Positions 11,026 to 21,399 of a stretch of 64,000 nucleotides of DNA are shown piece after piece. This stretch comes from Ampelocalamus luodianensis (Eukaryota > Streptophyta > Magnoliopsida > Poales > Poaceae). Where the stretch lies: contig CM070626.1 of assembly GCA_036346255.1 (NCBI GenBank), positions 14,532,001-14,596,000 of the forward strand. Direction: 5' to 3'. Numbering within the stretch: position 1 is the first letter of the stretch; each line of letters begins with the position of its first letter. Made by a program: the position numbers and the translations under genes. The notes below the pieces were generated by a model. It was not told the origin of the DNA, ran no database searches, and saw only the letters and a list, made by a program, of their open reading frames with translations.

Positions 11026-12947
11026 GGTTGTGTTTGGATGGATGAACGAAGCTGAACGGGATGGTTCGGTTCAAGAAATAAGTCTGACGAGGATCTGATA
11101 ATCCTCATTTTATTATTCCTTAATCATGTAATATGACGTCACATGGTATATCCCTTAATGTTATATGGGAGGAGTAAGTTAGGTGGTCGTAAGCTCTTCT
11201 ACGACCACCCTATAGTCGTAAGTATTTCTACGACCACCACGTAATCGTAAGTTCACCTACGATTACGTCCGGTCGTAAGTCTTTCTACGACCAGTATCCA
11301 GTCGTAAGCTTTTCCTACGACTACCCCCTGGCCGTAAGTCTGCTCGACACGACCACCACTCTCGACTTCTTCACAGTTAACTGGGTCCACTCGCTAGTAG
11401 GCCCTATTTACTATGAAGATCTGAGCAGTCAAGATACGTAGTTATATTTGAAATAACTACAGATAATTCTCCATTATCTCTGATTGGTAACTGTTAGACA
11501 GCGTGGGAAGGTTACTACTCCAGTAATCACTCTTATTATTACGTAATAATGAGCGCCTATTGACCTGGAACGACAACCGCCACTACAGCATAGTATAAAT
11601 AGGTGTCTTTTGGAGATAATGGGAGAGACTTTTTGGGAGACAATCAATAGCAGCATTAGCGCAAGTCTTTTCACTGATTGTAATCAGGATACCCAATACA
11701 ATACACACAGGAGTTGGGTTGTTATTCCACTGGAGAAGGCCCGAGCCTGTATAAAAATCCCCGTGTCTCCTTTGTCTGCGTGATCAATTGTGGAGACCCC
11801 TGAATCAAATAATCTTTACGTAAGATCGGTTCTAAAACACCGACAAAGTCCATCCATGCGTTTGGTTGGTTGAATCGTACTAAACCATCCCAAACGAGAT
11901 GGTTCACATTCGGAGAATATTCCTGTTCGATGTTGTATCGTCCTGTTCCAACAATTCGGATGAACCACATGATTCATTGCTCTCGCTCTCACCTCCACCT
12001 GAGCCATGCCACATCGGTCTCTTCACCGTGCATAGCCACTCCTAGCTTCCTTCCCCTCCCTCTGGCTCTCTCCTCCATCCCCTTCCTCCCCTTCTTCTTT
12101 CTTTCTCCTCGAGCTCACCTCAGTTCACGTTGCCACTCAAGCTCTCGCACCGGCCACCGTGTCGCCATCACCGTTCCGGCCGTCCCAGTGTGCTCCTCCA
12201 GAAGCTACCCGTATCACAACGTGTTCTGGCACTCAAGGACACTTTCCCCTCTATTAATTCCAAGATTCCCCCACCGGAGCGCCGCGCGCCGTCGTCTTCC
12301 TCATTTTTGGTTGAAAGCCACCGCCGAGGCCGCCATTCTTTGTCTGGTGAGTATTGCTTCGATTCCTCTCCACTTGAGCACCTCCTCGCCCTCCCCTTTC
12401 CTTTCCCACCACCCACCTCTATCCTACCCCATAGCGCCGACGCATCGGCAAGCTGACCGCGCCGCCGTCGGCCCTCATCGCCAGCCCTCCTCGGTCCTCA
12501 TCTCCCCCGACCAACCACATGGGTGAGCTCCCCTAGTCTCCCTCTCACTCATGCTCGCCCTATTTCTCTTCCTCTCCCACCTGAGCACTGCTGCCCCTGT
12601 TCCTCCCCGGCTCCTACCGTTGCATGCAGCCACCTAGCCGCCATCGTCCACCTTCGGCCGCGCCACACTTGGACTCCTCTTCCCCCATAAGGACCCATTT
12701 TTGGGGTCACCCATTCCTCTCCGCATCTCCCTCGCCGCCGGCGAACCCACCTGTGCTGGCTCTGCCCCTCCTCTGTTTTCTCTTTGTTGGCCTCGTCTCT
12801 CTTTGTTCATACAACAAACTAAACAAAACGTTGTATCATCTTATTCAATCAACCAAACACAGTACTGGTATTGTTCCATTCAGTACTATCCCATCCACTT
12901 GAACTGAACCATCCCATTCAGCTTCGTTCATCCATACAAACACACCC
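11026..12947. mobile_element. Harbinger/Tourist-like element, interrupted by a solo LTR
   Basis: The left end, GGTTGTGTTTGGATGGATGA (11026), is the inverted complement of the right end, TCATCCATACAAACACACCC (to 12947). The inverted repeat continues for roughly 60 bp or more through CGAAGCTGAA and GGATGGTTC. Both ends are flanked by TTA (11023-11025 and 12948-12950), the target duplication of the PIF/Harbinger superfamily. Without the 761-bp LTR and its duplicated 5 bp, the original element was about 1.16 kb. The interior (about 12000-12780) is strikingly C-rich with long open frames in several phases. No transposase is visible, so it is non-autonomous, possibly carrying captured genic DNA. 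Confidence 0.75.
11085..11845 (+). mobile_element. Solo LTR, family 1, forward copy
   Basis: It begins TGACGAGGATCTGATAATCC and ends with CACCGACA. A perfect 5-bp target duplication AAGTC flanks it at 11080-11084 and 11846-11850. It lies inside the left inverted repeat of the Harbinger-like element, so it inserted later. A U3 block at about 11180-11345 holds five or more alternating GTCGTAAG and CTACGACCA motifs, and a TATA-like AGTATAAATAGG lies at about 11590-11601, followed by the leader region. No gag or pol is attached. Its partner copy is at 296-1055. Confidence 0.9.
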
Positions 12948-13049
12948 TTACTTCTTCTATGCATCTTTTTCATTCTAATCACACTAATCACAAACTATGG
13001 GCAAAAAGATGTGATGTGAGATTAGCATAAATGTATGCATCAAACACTA

Positions 13050-13800
13050 ACCACTGGGTGGATGGCATGAGCACCGTCATAGCTCTACTCAAGCCAGACA
13101 TGCTCGAATGGCTTGCTCGTGTTGTCTACCACAATGCGATACACGTCCTGCGGCCGCGGGATGGTGGGGATGTGGAAGGGCACCTTTGCCTTTGTCCCTA
13201 GTGCGGCCAACTTGTCCTTGGCAGCCATCGTCATCGAGCCAGAACCCCCAAAGGCCTCACCTTTACCAACACCTTCCTCGCCACTACCCATCTTCTTCTT
13301 CTTCTTCTTCTTGCCATAAACAACATGGAACTCACCCCCGCCACCTCCTCCGGCACGTCCCTTCGGCCGGCAGCCTCCTCCTTCTCCCATAGCGCCATGA
13401 ACTCATCCATTGAGGCACCGAACCGCTCGAACAGGTCGTCATTGATGGTTACAACCCAGTCATGGCCATCGTCCAGGTTGTCCCAGGGGGACGGTGGCTA
13501 CTAGTTCGGGAGGAGCGGGCTGGCATCGATAATACCGAGGGAGGAGTCGCCCCTGGCGGCGGCGCCCATAGGGGACTTGAAGGAGGGGAATTGTTGTAGA
13601 AGTGGAAGTCGTGGTAGGATGGGAGCGCGCATGAGCGGCTGGAGAGGTGGGCGGCAACCACCGCGTGGGGCCCTGACAAGGCCTTAATGGCAGTGGGCGA
13701 CTTGTTCTGCTTCCACGGCGACATCGGGGGGCTCGTCCGCGAGGGGCGAGTGCGGGAGACGCGACACGGATGGGACGATTGCCCCCCGCTACACGGGATA
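13050..13800 (-). pseudogene. RRP6-like (EXOSC10 family) N-terminal fragment, broken
   Basis: The minus strand encodes pieces typical of the N-terminal part of plant RRP6-like proteins, nuclear exosome-associated 3'-5' exoribonucleases: LPSYHDFHFYNN (about 13610), GHDWVVTINDDLFERFG (about 13465-13415), and RPQDVYRIVVDNTSKPFEHV (about 13150-13095). A likely start, MSPWKQNKS, is at about 13730. The pieces lie in the right order but not in one frame: a base is missing after the YNN block, two adjacent stops follow the segment ending LLPN, and the Arg after HVWLE is a TAG codon. A CAC/GAA-rich tract (13290-13320) adds a Lys run. No catalytic DEDD domain follows, so this is a captured or stranded 5' gene fragment. 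It ends about 80 bp from MULE B, which suggests but does not prove transport by a transposon. Confidence 0.75.
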
Positions 13801-14079
13801 AACCCCAATCTTTATTAGTAGGTAAGATAAGATATGAGCAAGCTTTCATCCTCAAGCTCTCTCTCATCTGGTGTGAGATTTTTCTAAAAAAATAAGACAT
13901 TTTTTAATATAATTACATAAATAAATGCTTGTTTAATAAAATTGCAATAATAGACTTCTGTCACTATTCCAAATGGTGAAATGGTCCTGCCACCATTTGG
14001 AATGGTGACAGGAACCCTGTCGCCATACAAATAGTGTGAAATATCTCCACCGCCATTTGGAATGGCGACAGAGACTTAA

Positions 14080-14129
14080 GTCATCATTTGAATTGGCGAC
14101 AAGCTCCTATCGCCAATTCAAATGATGAC
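14080..14129. repeat. Perfect 20-bp inverted repeat in a MULE end
   Basis: GTCATCATTTGAATTGGCGA (14080-14099) and its exact complement (14110-14129) are separated by a 10-base loop. It is one of a series of such palindromic pairs in the termini of all three MULE copies. As RNA it would fold into a strong hairpin. Confidence 0.9.
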
Positions 14130-14299
14130 TGGAAGGATTTTTTTTAAAAAAAAAAGAAAGTAGCGGTAAACAAAAGAGAAAAAATAGATGGTTACATTGT
14201 TCATTGTAAAAAACAGAAACAGAAAGTAATAAGAAACAATATTAGCGGTAACATCAGTACATTGGACAACACAACTAAATAGGACAGATATCATCACAT

Positions 14300-14880
14300 A
14301 GTTGTTCGACAAATCACAATGATAATAAGCAAAATATCCCTCACAACATATTTCAATAACATAAACCATCCCTGTGGCCGCCACCTCCACGTCCGCCATG
14401 TCGACCTCCATGGTGTTCACTTTGAGTGGGGTGGTCGGATGAGGTCTCCGCGGCGCCTTCCGGACCGCCGACCTCTCCTTCATTTTGTTCATTTCTTACA
14501 TGACAATACTTAAAGGTATGCGCGACTCCCTACAAAATAGAACACTTCTTGTACGCTTCTGGCTTCTGTTTTTTCTATGTTTTTCCTGATACATCGTCTC
14601 TACTGTCGGCCAATCATTCCTTTCAGCCTATCAATGTTTGCAACCTAGATCTGCTGCTCGCAGGTAGGATGCCCAGTGAAATAGTCAACCACACCGTAAC
14701 CATACAACTCTTCACTCCAAGTTAGCATCACCTCTTACTTGGTGAAATATTCAGAAAGGTATTAACCGAGATGTTATGCCAACGTCAAACACACGGCCAT
14801 CACATGTGAGCATGGTTTATGCAGAAGAAGTGACTTAGTACAAGTGCATATGCAACGACCATGGCCAAGCGTGCATTTGT
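14300..14880 (-). pseudogene. mudrA C-terminal fragment inside MULE B
   Basis: The minus strand repeats the 3' part of the transposase of copy A: the region downstream of the SWIM-like segment, a drifted CCHC knuckle near 14500-14560, and the tail that ends in the (A/G)DVEVAATGM block with the same 3' flank. The coding frame is interrupted and the upstream two-thirds are missing. No function is expected. Confidence 0.65.
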
Positions 14881-15340
14881 GGATGATTCTCTCACGGTTC
14901 GCCTCGTGGCGTCCTTTTTCCCTGCGAACTATCTAATCCATTTAGTTAAAAAAAATACCTACAAGGTAGAAGACCGGACTGACAGCGCTTCGCTAGCTCC
15001 TCTCCTTACCTGTACTCCTCTTGGCTCCTCCCCTCTTTTTTTCAGAATAAAAGTGAATTTCAGCTGAATTTTGTGAGCCTATTATAGAAGAGATTGTGTC
15101 ACCATTCCAAATGGCGACAGGAACTTGTGGGGTCTCTTTCGCCATTTCGAACGGTGATTTACCTAATCGTCATTTCAAATAGCGACATAGGTATTTGGCA
15201 CTATTCGGTGGTGACAAGGCTGGATGGCCATTTTGTCATTTGGAATGACGACATAAGCCTATTTTTGTAATTTTATTAAACGATCATTTATTTCTGTAAT
15301 TTTATTAAAAATGTATTAGTTAAAAAAATATCTGATGTGA

Positions 15341-16311
15341 CATGCTGACATAGAGGATTTATTTATCGGTTTTGCTACTTTTAAGTTGCCTCAAATTTTT
15401 TTAAGTTTAAGTCACTTGTTGTGACAATTGAATTTATGTAGAGATTGGTGTGTTATATGATTATCATATGATTGAATATTGATCCAATGGATGTTTTTTG
15501 GCCAGCGACCACTACGGGCCGCCTGCTGTGTGCCGCCGGGCCAACTAGGCAGCCTATTGGCGTGGCACCGTGCACGGGCGGCTGACGGCGGCGCTCCGGC
15601 GTGCACACTGCACTGCATCAGCAGTTTTTCACGGTTCCGTTTCCGTCACTTACATGCATGGCTTCCTCGAAGGGACCGTTTTTTTTTTTGCGTTGTTTTT
15701 GCTTTATGAATTTCCAAAGTTAATTAGTTAGCAAGACAATACTGTAAGAGAGAAAATGAGTGACACTGTGCTTCTCCGAATTTCCCAAGGGGAATATAGG
15801 ATCCCTACCCTTAATTATTCAGAAACAGATCACAACGCTTTGCCTTTCTGGTGCTCTTGAGCCATCCGATGGAAAATAAACAACTCTGAAAGATTACTAC
15901 GACATATCAAACTGCAAACAGGATATCGATACATTAAGATTCTACGCTGCAGCAATGTGTTTTGCCACAGTGAAAGAAATCGCTTCAGTGTTCTGCCATT
16001 TTGTGCGGAAAAATCACTCTGTATCCCCTGTCTTTACTGAAGAAAGGAGGATACGAACGAACCCCTCCGTTAAACATCGAACGAATCAGGGTATACCGGC
16101 ATCTCTGTTTTCTTCTGCCCCGTAAGCCACGAAGGCGAGATGTAAACATATACTCGTGTAGACGGTATAGTAGTCGTATATATTTGCGTGCCGGTAACGA
16201 GTGGCCATCTCAGAGCGGGGATGTTTTTGTCCGTGTGCCACGGTTTGAACTTCGGAAGGTAGCAGATCACAGCATACGCTGCATAACCTGTTGCTGCAAG
16301 TCTGCAACTAC
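15341..16311 (+). promoter_or_regulatory. Upstream region of the glucanase gene
   Basis: No gene is seen between MULE B and the TATA box of the glucanase gene. The region is of mixed composition, with a short GC-rich patch at 15500-15620. It presumably holds the promoter; no specific factor-binding motif can be assigned with confidence. Confidence 0.4.
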
Positions 16312-16318
16312 TATAAAG
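16312..16318 (+). promoter_or_regulatory. TATA box of the glucanase gene
   Basis: CTATAAAGAG lies 157-163 bases upstream of the ATG at 16475, giving a leader of about 130 bases. It is the only good TATA motif near this start. Confidence 0.55.
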
Positions 16319-16423
16319 AGCAGAGAAAGGTAGGCGATCCGGCCGGCCCCGACAAGAGAGAAACGCACGAGTTAACGCAGACGTAACTGCCTGCCTTCCG
16401 TTTTGCCCAGAACTGAAGGTGGG

Positions 16424-16447
16424 GGAGAGAGAGAGAGAGAGAGAGAC
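16424..16447 (+). repeat. (GA)n microsatellite in the 5' leader
   Basis: About eleven GA units stand 28 bases upstream of the glucanase start codon. GA-rich leaders are common in grass genes and the length is probably variable. Confidence 0.85.
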
Positions 16448-16474
16448 AGAGAGGCGACACTGGACAGGGAGCGA

Positions 16475-19400
16475 ATGGAGCTCTGCGCCCGCTTCTCCTG
16501 CCCGGCTTCCTCGCTTGTGTTCTGCCTCCTGCTCTCGCTCTTCACAGGTTGGTGGATAGAGAGCTCCGATCCTTCGGTTTCTTTCTTCCTTTCGTGCATA
16601 TGTGCGTGCATGGTAGCTAACTTTTGCAGCGGAACGTCCTTAGTTGGTTCCTGGACATGTACATCCTTCATCTCCCAGCCGCTCGAGATTTTGCGCGTGT
16701 CAGTTGGGATCATCTGATTAATCAATGAACTGACTACATGCTCTGAAACAGAATTAACTTTTCGTGTTGTTTGTTTCTTCTTCTCCGTCTCGTTGCACTT
16801 GGGAGAACTGGCGAAGAATGGTAAGGCGGAGTAAGGGCTTTGAGTGCAGCTTCCATAAGAGCATTTTGGGGTGTTGGGGGCGCCTTGCAAATTTGGGCAT
16901 GGAGAAATGAGAATATATACTATCATGTAAAACAGCTGTTACTGAACGGGAGCAATCGGTCTATTATGAGGTCGTTTTCTTGGATTAATTAAAGCATATT
17001 TCAGTCGGCTTGTCCGACGTGTTTTTGAAAGGGAAAACACTAATTTTTCACATCATTCTGTGATCCCTTGTTGAATTCAGGCACATTTGATTTGACGCTT
17101 GTTTGATATTTTTCCTCTGGTACCAATAGCATGCATCATTTGGTACTATTTCCTGTGCATTTGTTTGTTCGAAAACGACCTCCTACCCAAGAGCATTACA
17201 AGCCAAGTTTACGTGACAGGGAAACTCATTTAATTTCCGATCTAAAATAACTCTTGTTCTTTAGAGGGGACGTATCTAGTGCTAATGGGTAATTGAGTGC
17301 TAAGATACTAATGTCAACCAGGAGCATTGGATTTAGATTGAACAGTTCAGATTTAGATGCTAATCCCACTTCCAATCCACTTATGCCGTTTTGCGATAAC
17401 CCCCCGGATTCTCTCATCTCCTTTCTATTCCCTATTTCCTTCTCCCCCTTTCCCTTTTCTCCTCTTTGATTTGCCCAGCCGCAGCTCACCATGATTCCGG
17501 AGCACCTCCACCCCGGGGCCTCCTTCGGGCGCCGCGCCCCACCTTCGGGCCACCACCGAAGCCCACCTGCGCCTGCGCGCCCCCGGCCTCCACCTCTGGC
17601 ATGGCAACCTCCTTCGACCTTGGGGCCACCCCCACCTCCGGAGCACCTCCACCCCAGGGCCTCCGCGCGGCTCCTCGCCGCCCACTCCAATCCACCTCCG
17701 CCCCCCGGGTCGCCGCCTCACGCACGCGCTGGCCTCCGCGCCTCCTCGCCGCCCGTCATCACCTCCTCGCGTGGGGGTGCGCCGGAGCCGTCGCAGCGAG
17801 CTGTTGCGGTGTCGAAGGGGGGCTTCGGGCCGAAGGCAAAGGGGATCGAGGGGACCTCGAGGCCGGAGCCGTTGCGTCGAGGGAGCCCAAGGCCGGAGCC
17901 GTCGCGTTGAGGGGCACAGTCGGGAGGGGGAAGGGCGGCGAGAGGGCCAGGGAGGGGCGAGAGGGCCAGAGGAAGGAGGCGCCATGGGACCAAGCTAGGA
18001 GCTCGCGGGCAAGCCAAGCCAAGGCCGGCGGCGGCATAGGCCAACAAGGAGCAGGCCGGGGCGACGTTGTGGGAAAACCGAGAGGAGGCAGCGTAGGGCC
18101 GAACCCGACGGCGGCGGCGCCCGGGGAGGGAGAGAGGCCGGACGCGCCAGAGGAAGGAGGCACCATGGGAAGAAGCTCCATGGGAGAGATGAATGTGGAA
18201 CGGGGAAAATAAAGAAGACATGTGAAATAAAAGGGCAGTAGGGGGTTTAGTGAAAAAAGGTTAAGTGGATTAGAGGTGAGATTAGCACCTAAATCTGGAC
18301 TGTTCAATCTAGATCCAACGCTCCTGGTTAGCACTAACACTTTAGCACTCAAATTTGAGCTTGCAATGGCAAACATCTCATTCAAACAATAGTTCTTTTT
18401 TACCGGGACAGAAACAAAAACTACTAGGAGTATATACTGCTATTCAAGTTAAATATTCTTTTTTGTCATTTTAGCCCTTTTGAATCTGAGTATTTTCACC
18501 TTCTCTTTGGAACGTCTCGCTCCGACCCCGACCGCAGCCAATGACATTGTATCGGCGGCGACCGCGCCGCTCAAGTTCGGCATAAACTACGGCCAGATAG
18601 CGAACAACCTCCCGCACCCGACGCAGGTGTCCGGCCTCCTCCAGTCGCTCAACGTCAACAGGGTCAAGCTCTACGACGCCGACCCGGCCGTCCTCACGGC
18701 CTTCGCCGGCACGGGCGTCGAGTTCATCGTCGGCAACGAGGACCTCGGCAACATGACCGACGCCCGCAAGGCCCGCGCCTGGGTGGCGCAGCACGTACAG
18801 CCCTTCCTCCCGACCACCCGCATCACCTGCATCATTGTCGGCAACGAGGTGCTCTCCGGCAAGGACACGGTCGCCATGCAGAACCTCCTCCCCGCCATGC
18901 AGGCCGTACACCAGGCGCTGGTCGACCTCGGACTCGGCGGCAAGGTCAACGTCTCGACGGCGCACTCCGTCAACATACTCGTCAGCAGCTACCCGCCGTC
19001 GGCCGGTGCGTTCCGGGAGGACCTCGGGCAGTACATACAGCCGCTGCTCAACTTCCAAGCCGAGGTCGGCTCGCCGTTCTTGATCAACGCGTACCCGTTC
19101 TTCGCCTACAAGGCGAGCCCAGGGAGCGTGTCACTGCCGTACGTGCTGTTCGAGCCCAACCCTGGCGTGCACGACCCCAACACCAACCTCACCTACGACA
19201 ACATGCTCTACGCCCAGATCGATGCAGTGTACGCGGCCATGAAGGCGATTGGGCACACCGACATCATCGTGAGGATCTCCGAGACAGGGTGGCCGTCCAA
19301 GGGGGATACCGACGAGGCGGGCGCCACCGTGCAGAACGCGGCCGCGTACAACGGGAACCTGATGAAGAGGATTGCGGCGGGCCAGGGGACGCCGCTCAAG

Positions 19401-19924
19401 CCGGACGTGCCCGTCGACGTGTTCGTGTTTGCGCTGTTCAATGAGGACGTGAAGCCCGGGCCGACGTCGGAGAGGAACTACGGGCTGTTTTACCCCAACG
19501 GCACGCCGGTGTACAATCTCGGGTTCGACGGGGCGTCGTTCAGGTTCAGCCCGTCGCCGACGACGTCTTCGTTTTCCTCTTCTTCCAAGCCGACGGTAAG
19601 TAACAAAGTTCAGAGTTTTATGTCTGAATATGCAAATTTGACGTCTTTGTGGAACAAAGAAGGCTAATTCTCATAAAGCGTTCTGTCTTTTCTCTGCTTA
19701 TTGATCCCAAAACTCAAAAGGCACTTTGAGCTCTTGACCAGAACTATACATCACCATGACCATGGCTTCCACTTGTTTGAAGTAACAAAATTGGTTAAAA
19801 GAAAAGGAGATTACCAAATAGCACCACCCCGACTAGAAGCTTACCCTTCTTTCGCTTTCGTTCACTCTTGCAGATTACATTTCCGGTGGGGGTGGTTGCC
19901 CTACTCGCCGCATTTTTCCTCTAA
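16475..19924 (+). CDS. GPI-anchored glucan endo-1,3-beta-glucosidase, GH17
   Basis: Exons 16475-16547, 18538-19595 and 19874-19924 give 393 residues. Exon 1 encodes only a signal peptide (MELCARF...LLLSLFT). Exon 2 is a complete GH17 barrel starting at LKFGINYGQIANNLP. It carries the predicted acid/base Glu128 in IVGNEVL and nucleophile Glu273 in RISETGWPS, and ends in a Ser/Thr/Pro-rich linker before a GTAAGT donor. Exon 3 encodes ITFPVGVVALLAAFFL and a stop, a hydrophobic GPI-attachment tail. There is no X8/CBM43 domain. Such enzymes hydrolyse beta-1,3-glucan (callose) at the plasma membrane, wall or plasmodesmata. An alternative acceptor at 18474, after a good pyrimidine tract, would add 21 in-frame residues. 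Ignoring the second intron would replace the GPI tail with a different end. No disabling change was seen. Confidence 0.92.
17293..18352. mobile_element. GC-rich inverted-repeat element in glucanase intron 1
   Basis: The left arm runs from TTGAGTGCTAAGATA (17293) through CCAGGAGCATTGGATTTAGA to about 17400. It matches the complement of the right arm (about 18240-18352, with CCAACGCTCCTGGTTAGCAC) over more than 100 bp with scattered mismatches. Long arms and a GC-rich interior (17460-18200, C/G-rich with open frames in several phases) resemble Pack-MULEs, which often lie near the 5' ends of grass genes. No target duplication could be recognised, no transposase is present, and the source of the interior was not identified. 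Confidence 0.65.
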
Positions 19925-20774
19925 CCAACCTCCACAAGTATATATTGCACGAATAATTTGGGATTGTTTCCTGACCAGTTCAGTTTGTGCTTACATGGCA
20001 CACGAGAGCCGGTATTTTATTCTGACATTCAGGTAACCTTATCTCGATCATATTCCTTTTCAGCTGTACTTGATACATTTGTTTTATGAAAAAACTATTT
20101 TTTAAACCATTCTTGGTACAATTATCAGTTTATCAGCTTGTAATCAAGTTCTTGAAAAGTTTCAGCCATGAAATTGAGTAGTTTGACATGCATTGTCAGC
20201 CATAATGTTAGGTGATCGGTCTATCCTATCTCAGCGGCAACATGTGTTTGGCCGTTTTCGTTTCTGGTGCGCCATGTGAAGGATTTCTTCCGTTTGCATA
20301 TTCCCCAGGGAGGTAGGCCGGTGGTTGATCGATCATTTGTGATTCTTGCTCTGGCCATTTCTTGATAGCTATAAACCGACCAACCAACCAACCATATATA
20401 ACCGTCTAGCTCGCGTCATCTACAAGAATCGAATAAGGATTTGGCACAAAAGAAGACATTTGGGATAGAGAGGAGGATGTTCGGCTAGCTCCAATGTCTA
20501 CTTTTCAGTTTTCAGAAGCCATTGTTCCCTTGGGGCTTGTTGCTGTTGAGCACTCTCTGTTTTGTTAACCCTTACGCGCAGGGTATTTTCTGAGAGCTCC
20601 AAACTAACTAATTCCTCAGAAGTATCTGACTTAGTTGTCTTAATCGTGGAATTATGAAAGTATTTACACGCGTGAGGGGACTGTGTACATCTAGACTTTT
20701 CTCTCAAACTTTAATAGTGAGAGCATATGCACCATTATGTGGGAGAAAGCTGGGAGGTTTTTTTCTAGGATAAG
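19925..20774 (+). other. 3' flank of the glucanase gene
   Basis: This holds the 3' untranslated region and flanking DNA. No further exon or open frame with a domain was seen. AT-rich stretches near 20060-20110 could hold polyadenylation signals. Confidence 0.45.
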
Positions 20775-20783
20775 AATGTTTAG

Positions 20784-20935
20784 CCTGTGTGTTAGGTTGC
20801 TTAGCTAGGTGTTCAGAGGGGTTCCTTTCATGTTTGTGGTGTTCCTCCGTTGGGATCGATGGCTGTATCTTTTTCTTCATTTTCTCATGCTTTATTACTA
20901 TAATGGGCAGCTCTCCTACCCATTCGTTAAAAAAA
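20784..20935 (+). mobile_element. 5'-truncated LINE (or SINE-like) insertion
   Basis: About 150 bp end in GGGCAGCTCTCCTACCCATT followed by CG and an A-run, as grass non-LTR retrotransposon tails do (a CTCTCCT-x-C-x-ATTCG end before poly-A). The 9-bp duplication AATGTTTAG flanks it at 20775-20783 and 20936-20944; its first As overlap the tail. It is therefore a severely truncated copy. Confidence 0.75.
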
Positions 20936-21146
20936 AATGTTTAGGTAGAACTCCTTACTTTGGTCATATAGATGCTAGCATCCATTCTATTTGTGCCGCA
21001 TGGATTATGTAATGAATGTCTTATTCCAGATCTGACAAAAGCTAGACTTCTGTAAACTAGGATAGCGTTTTCATTCGTTATACTTGTACACTACAAATTT
21101 GGTCAAAATAAGATAAAAAAAAGAGCTTGCGTCTTCTTGTTTTCTA

Positions 21147-21385
21147 CTCTCTCTAGACACAAAAGAATGTTGTTTTGGGGTACATGCTGTCAAACTTTAT
21201 AAACTTTGACTATTGATATTTTTTCAACATTTATGATTGAACACATGAAAATGATACATATAAATTTGTCTTTAAAAAATCTTTAATAAAAGTATAAATC
21301 TATTATAATAGAAATTAGTGATTAAAGTTGTATTTTAAAGACTATATCAATATTTAAAATATCATTCTTTTGTGACCGGAGGGAG
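21147..21385. mobile_element. Stowaway-type MITE
   Basis: The left end CTCTCTCTAGACACAAAAGA and the right end, complement CTCCCTCCGGTCACAAAAGA, are inverted repeats flanked by TA (21145-21146 and 21386-21387). It is 239 bp, AT-rich and non-coding. CTCCCTCCG ends and TA duplication are typical of grass Stowaway MITEs of Tc1/mariner origin. Confidence 0.8.
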
Positions 21386-21399
21386 TATATGTTATGCTC

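Larger units (their letters stand above)
13877..15332 (-). mobile_element. MULE copy B, internally deleted
   Basis: The ends, GATTTTTCTAA at 13877 and TTAAAAAAATATC at 15332, are imperfect inverted repeats. They continue inward as the family AT-rich block and then as paired CGCCATTT / AAATGGCG motifs (13960-14130 and 15085-15260). Flanks TGGTGTGA (13869-13876) and TGATGTGA (15333-15340) look like an 8-bp target duplication with one mismatch; 8-9 bp is usual for MULEs. The interior keeps only the 3' part of mudrA, joined near 14940 to the opposite terminal region. It is thus a deletion derivative of the copy A type. Part of the right flank also resembles copy A, so the exact right end is not certain. 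Confidence 0.7.

Noticed and set aside
11870..12526. A 218-codon open frame in C-rich DNA
   Set aside because: It runs through the Harbinger-like inverted repeat and the C-rich interior, without a domain. Composition explains its length.
17284..18361. Target duplication for the intron-1 element
   Set aside because: Flanks such as AATGGGTAA and ATTTGAGCT do not match in any reasonable alignment.
17466..18385. Several long GC-rich open frames on both strands
   Set aside because: They overlap in all phases, show only Pro/Ala/Gly/Arg-rich low complexity and lie in an intronic inverted-repeat element. No domain supports a gene.
18471..19058. A 195-codon minus-strand open frame over the glucanase exon
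   Set aside because: It is the reverse of GC-rich coding DNA with third-position bias. The plus strand encodes the recognised GH17 protein.
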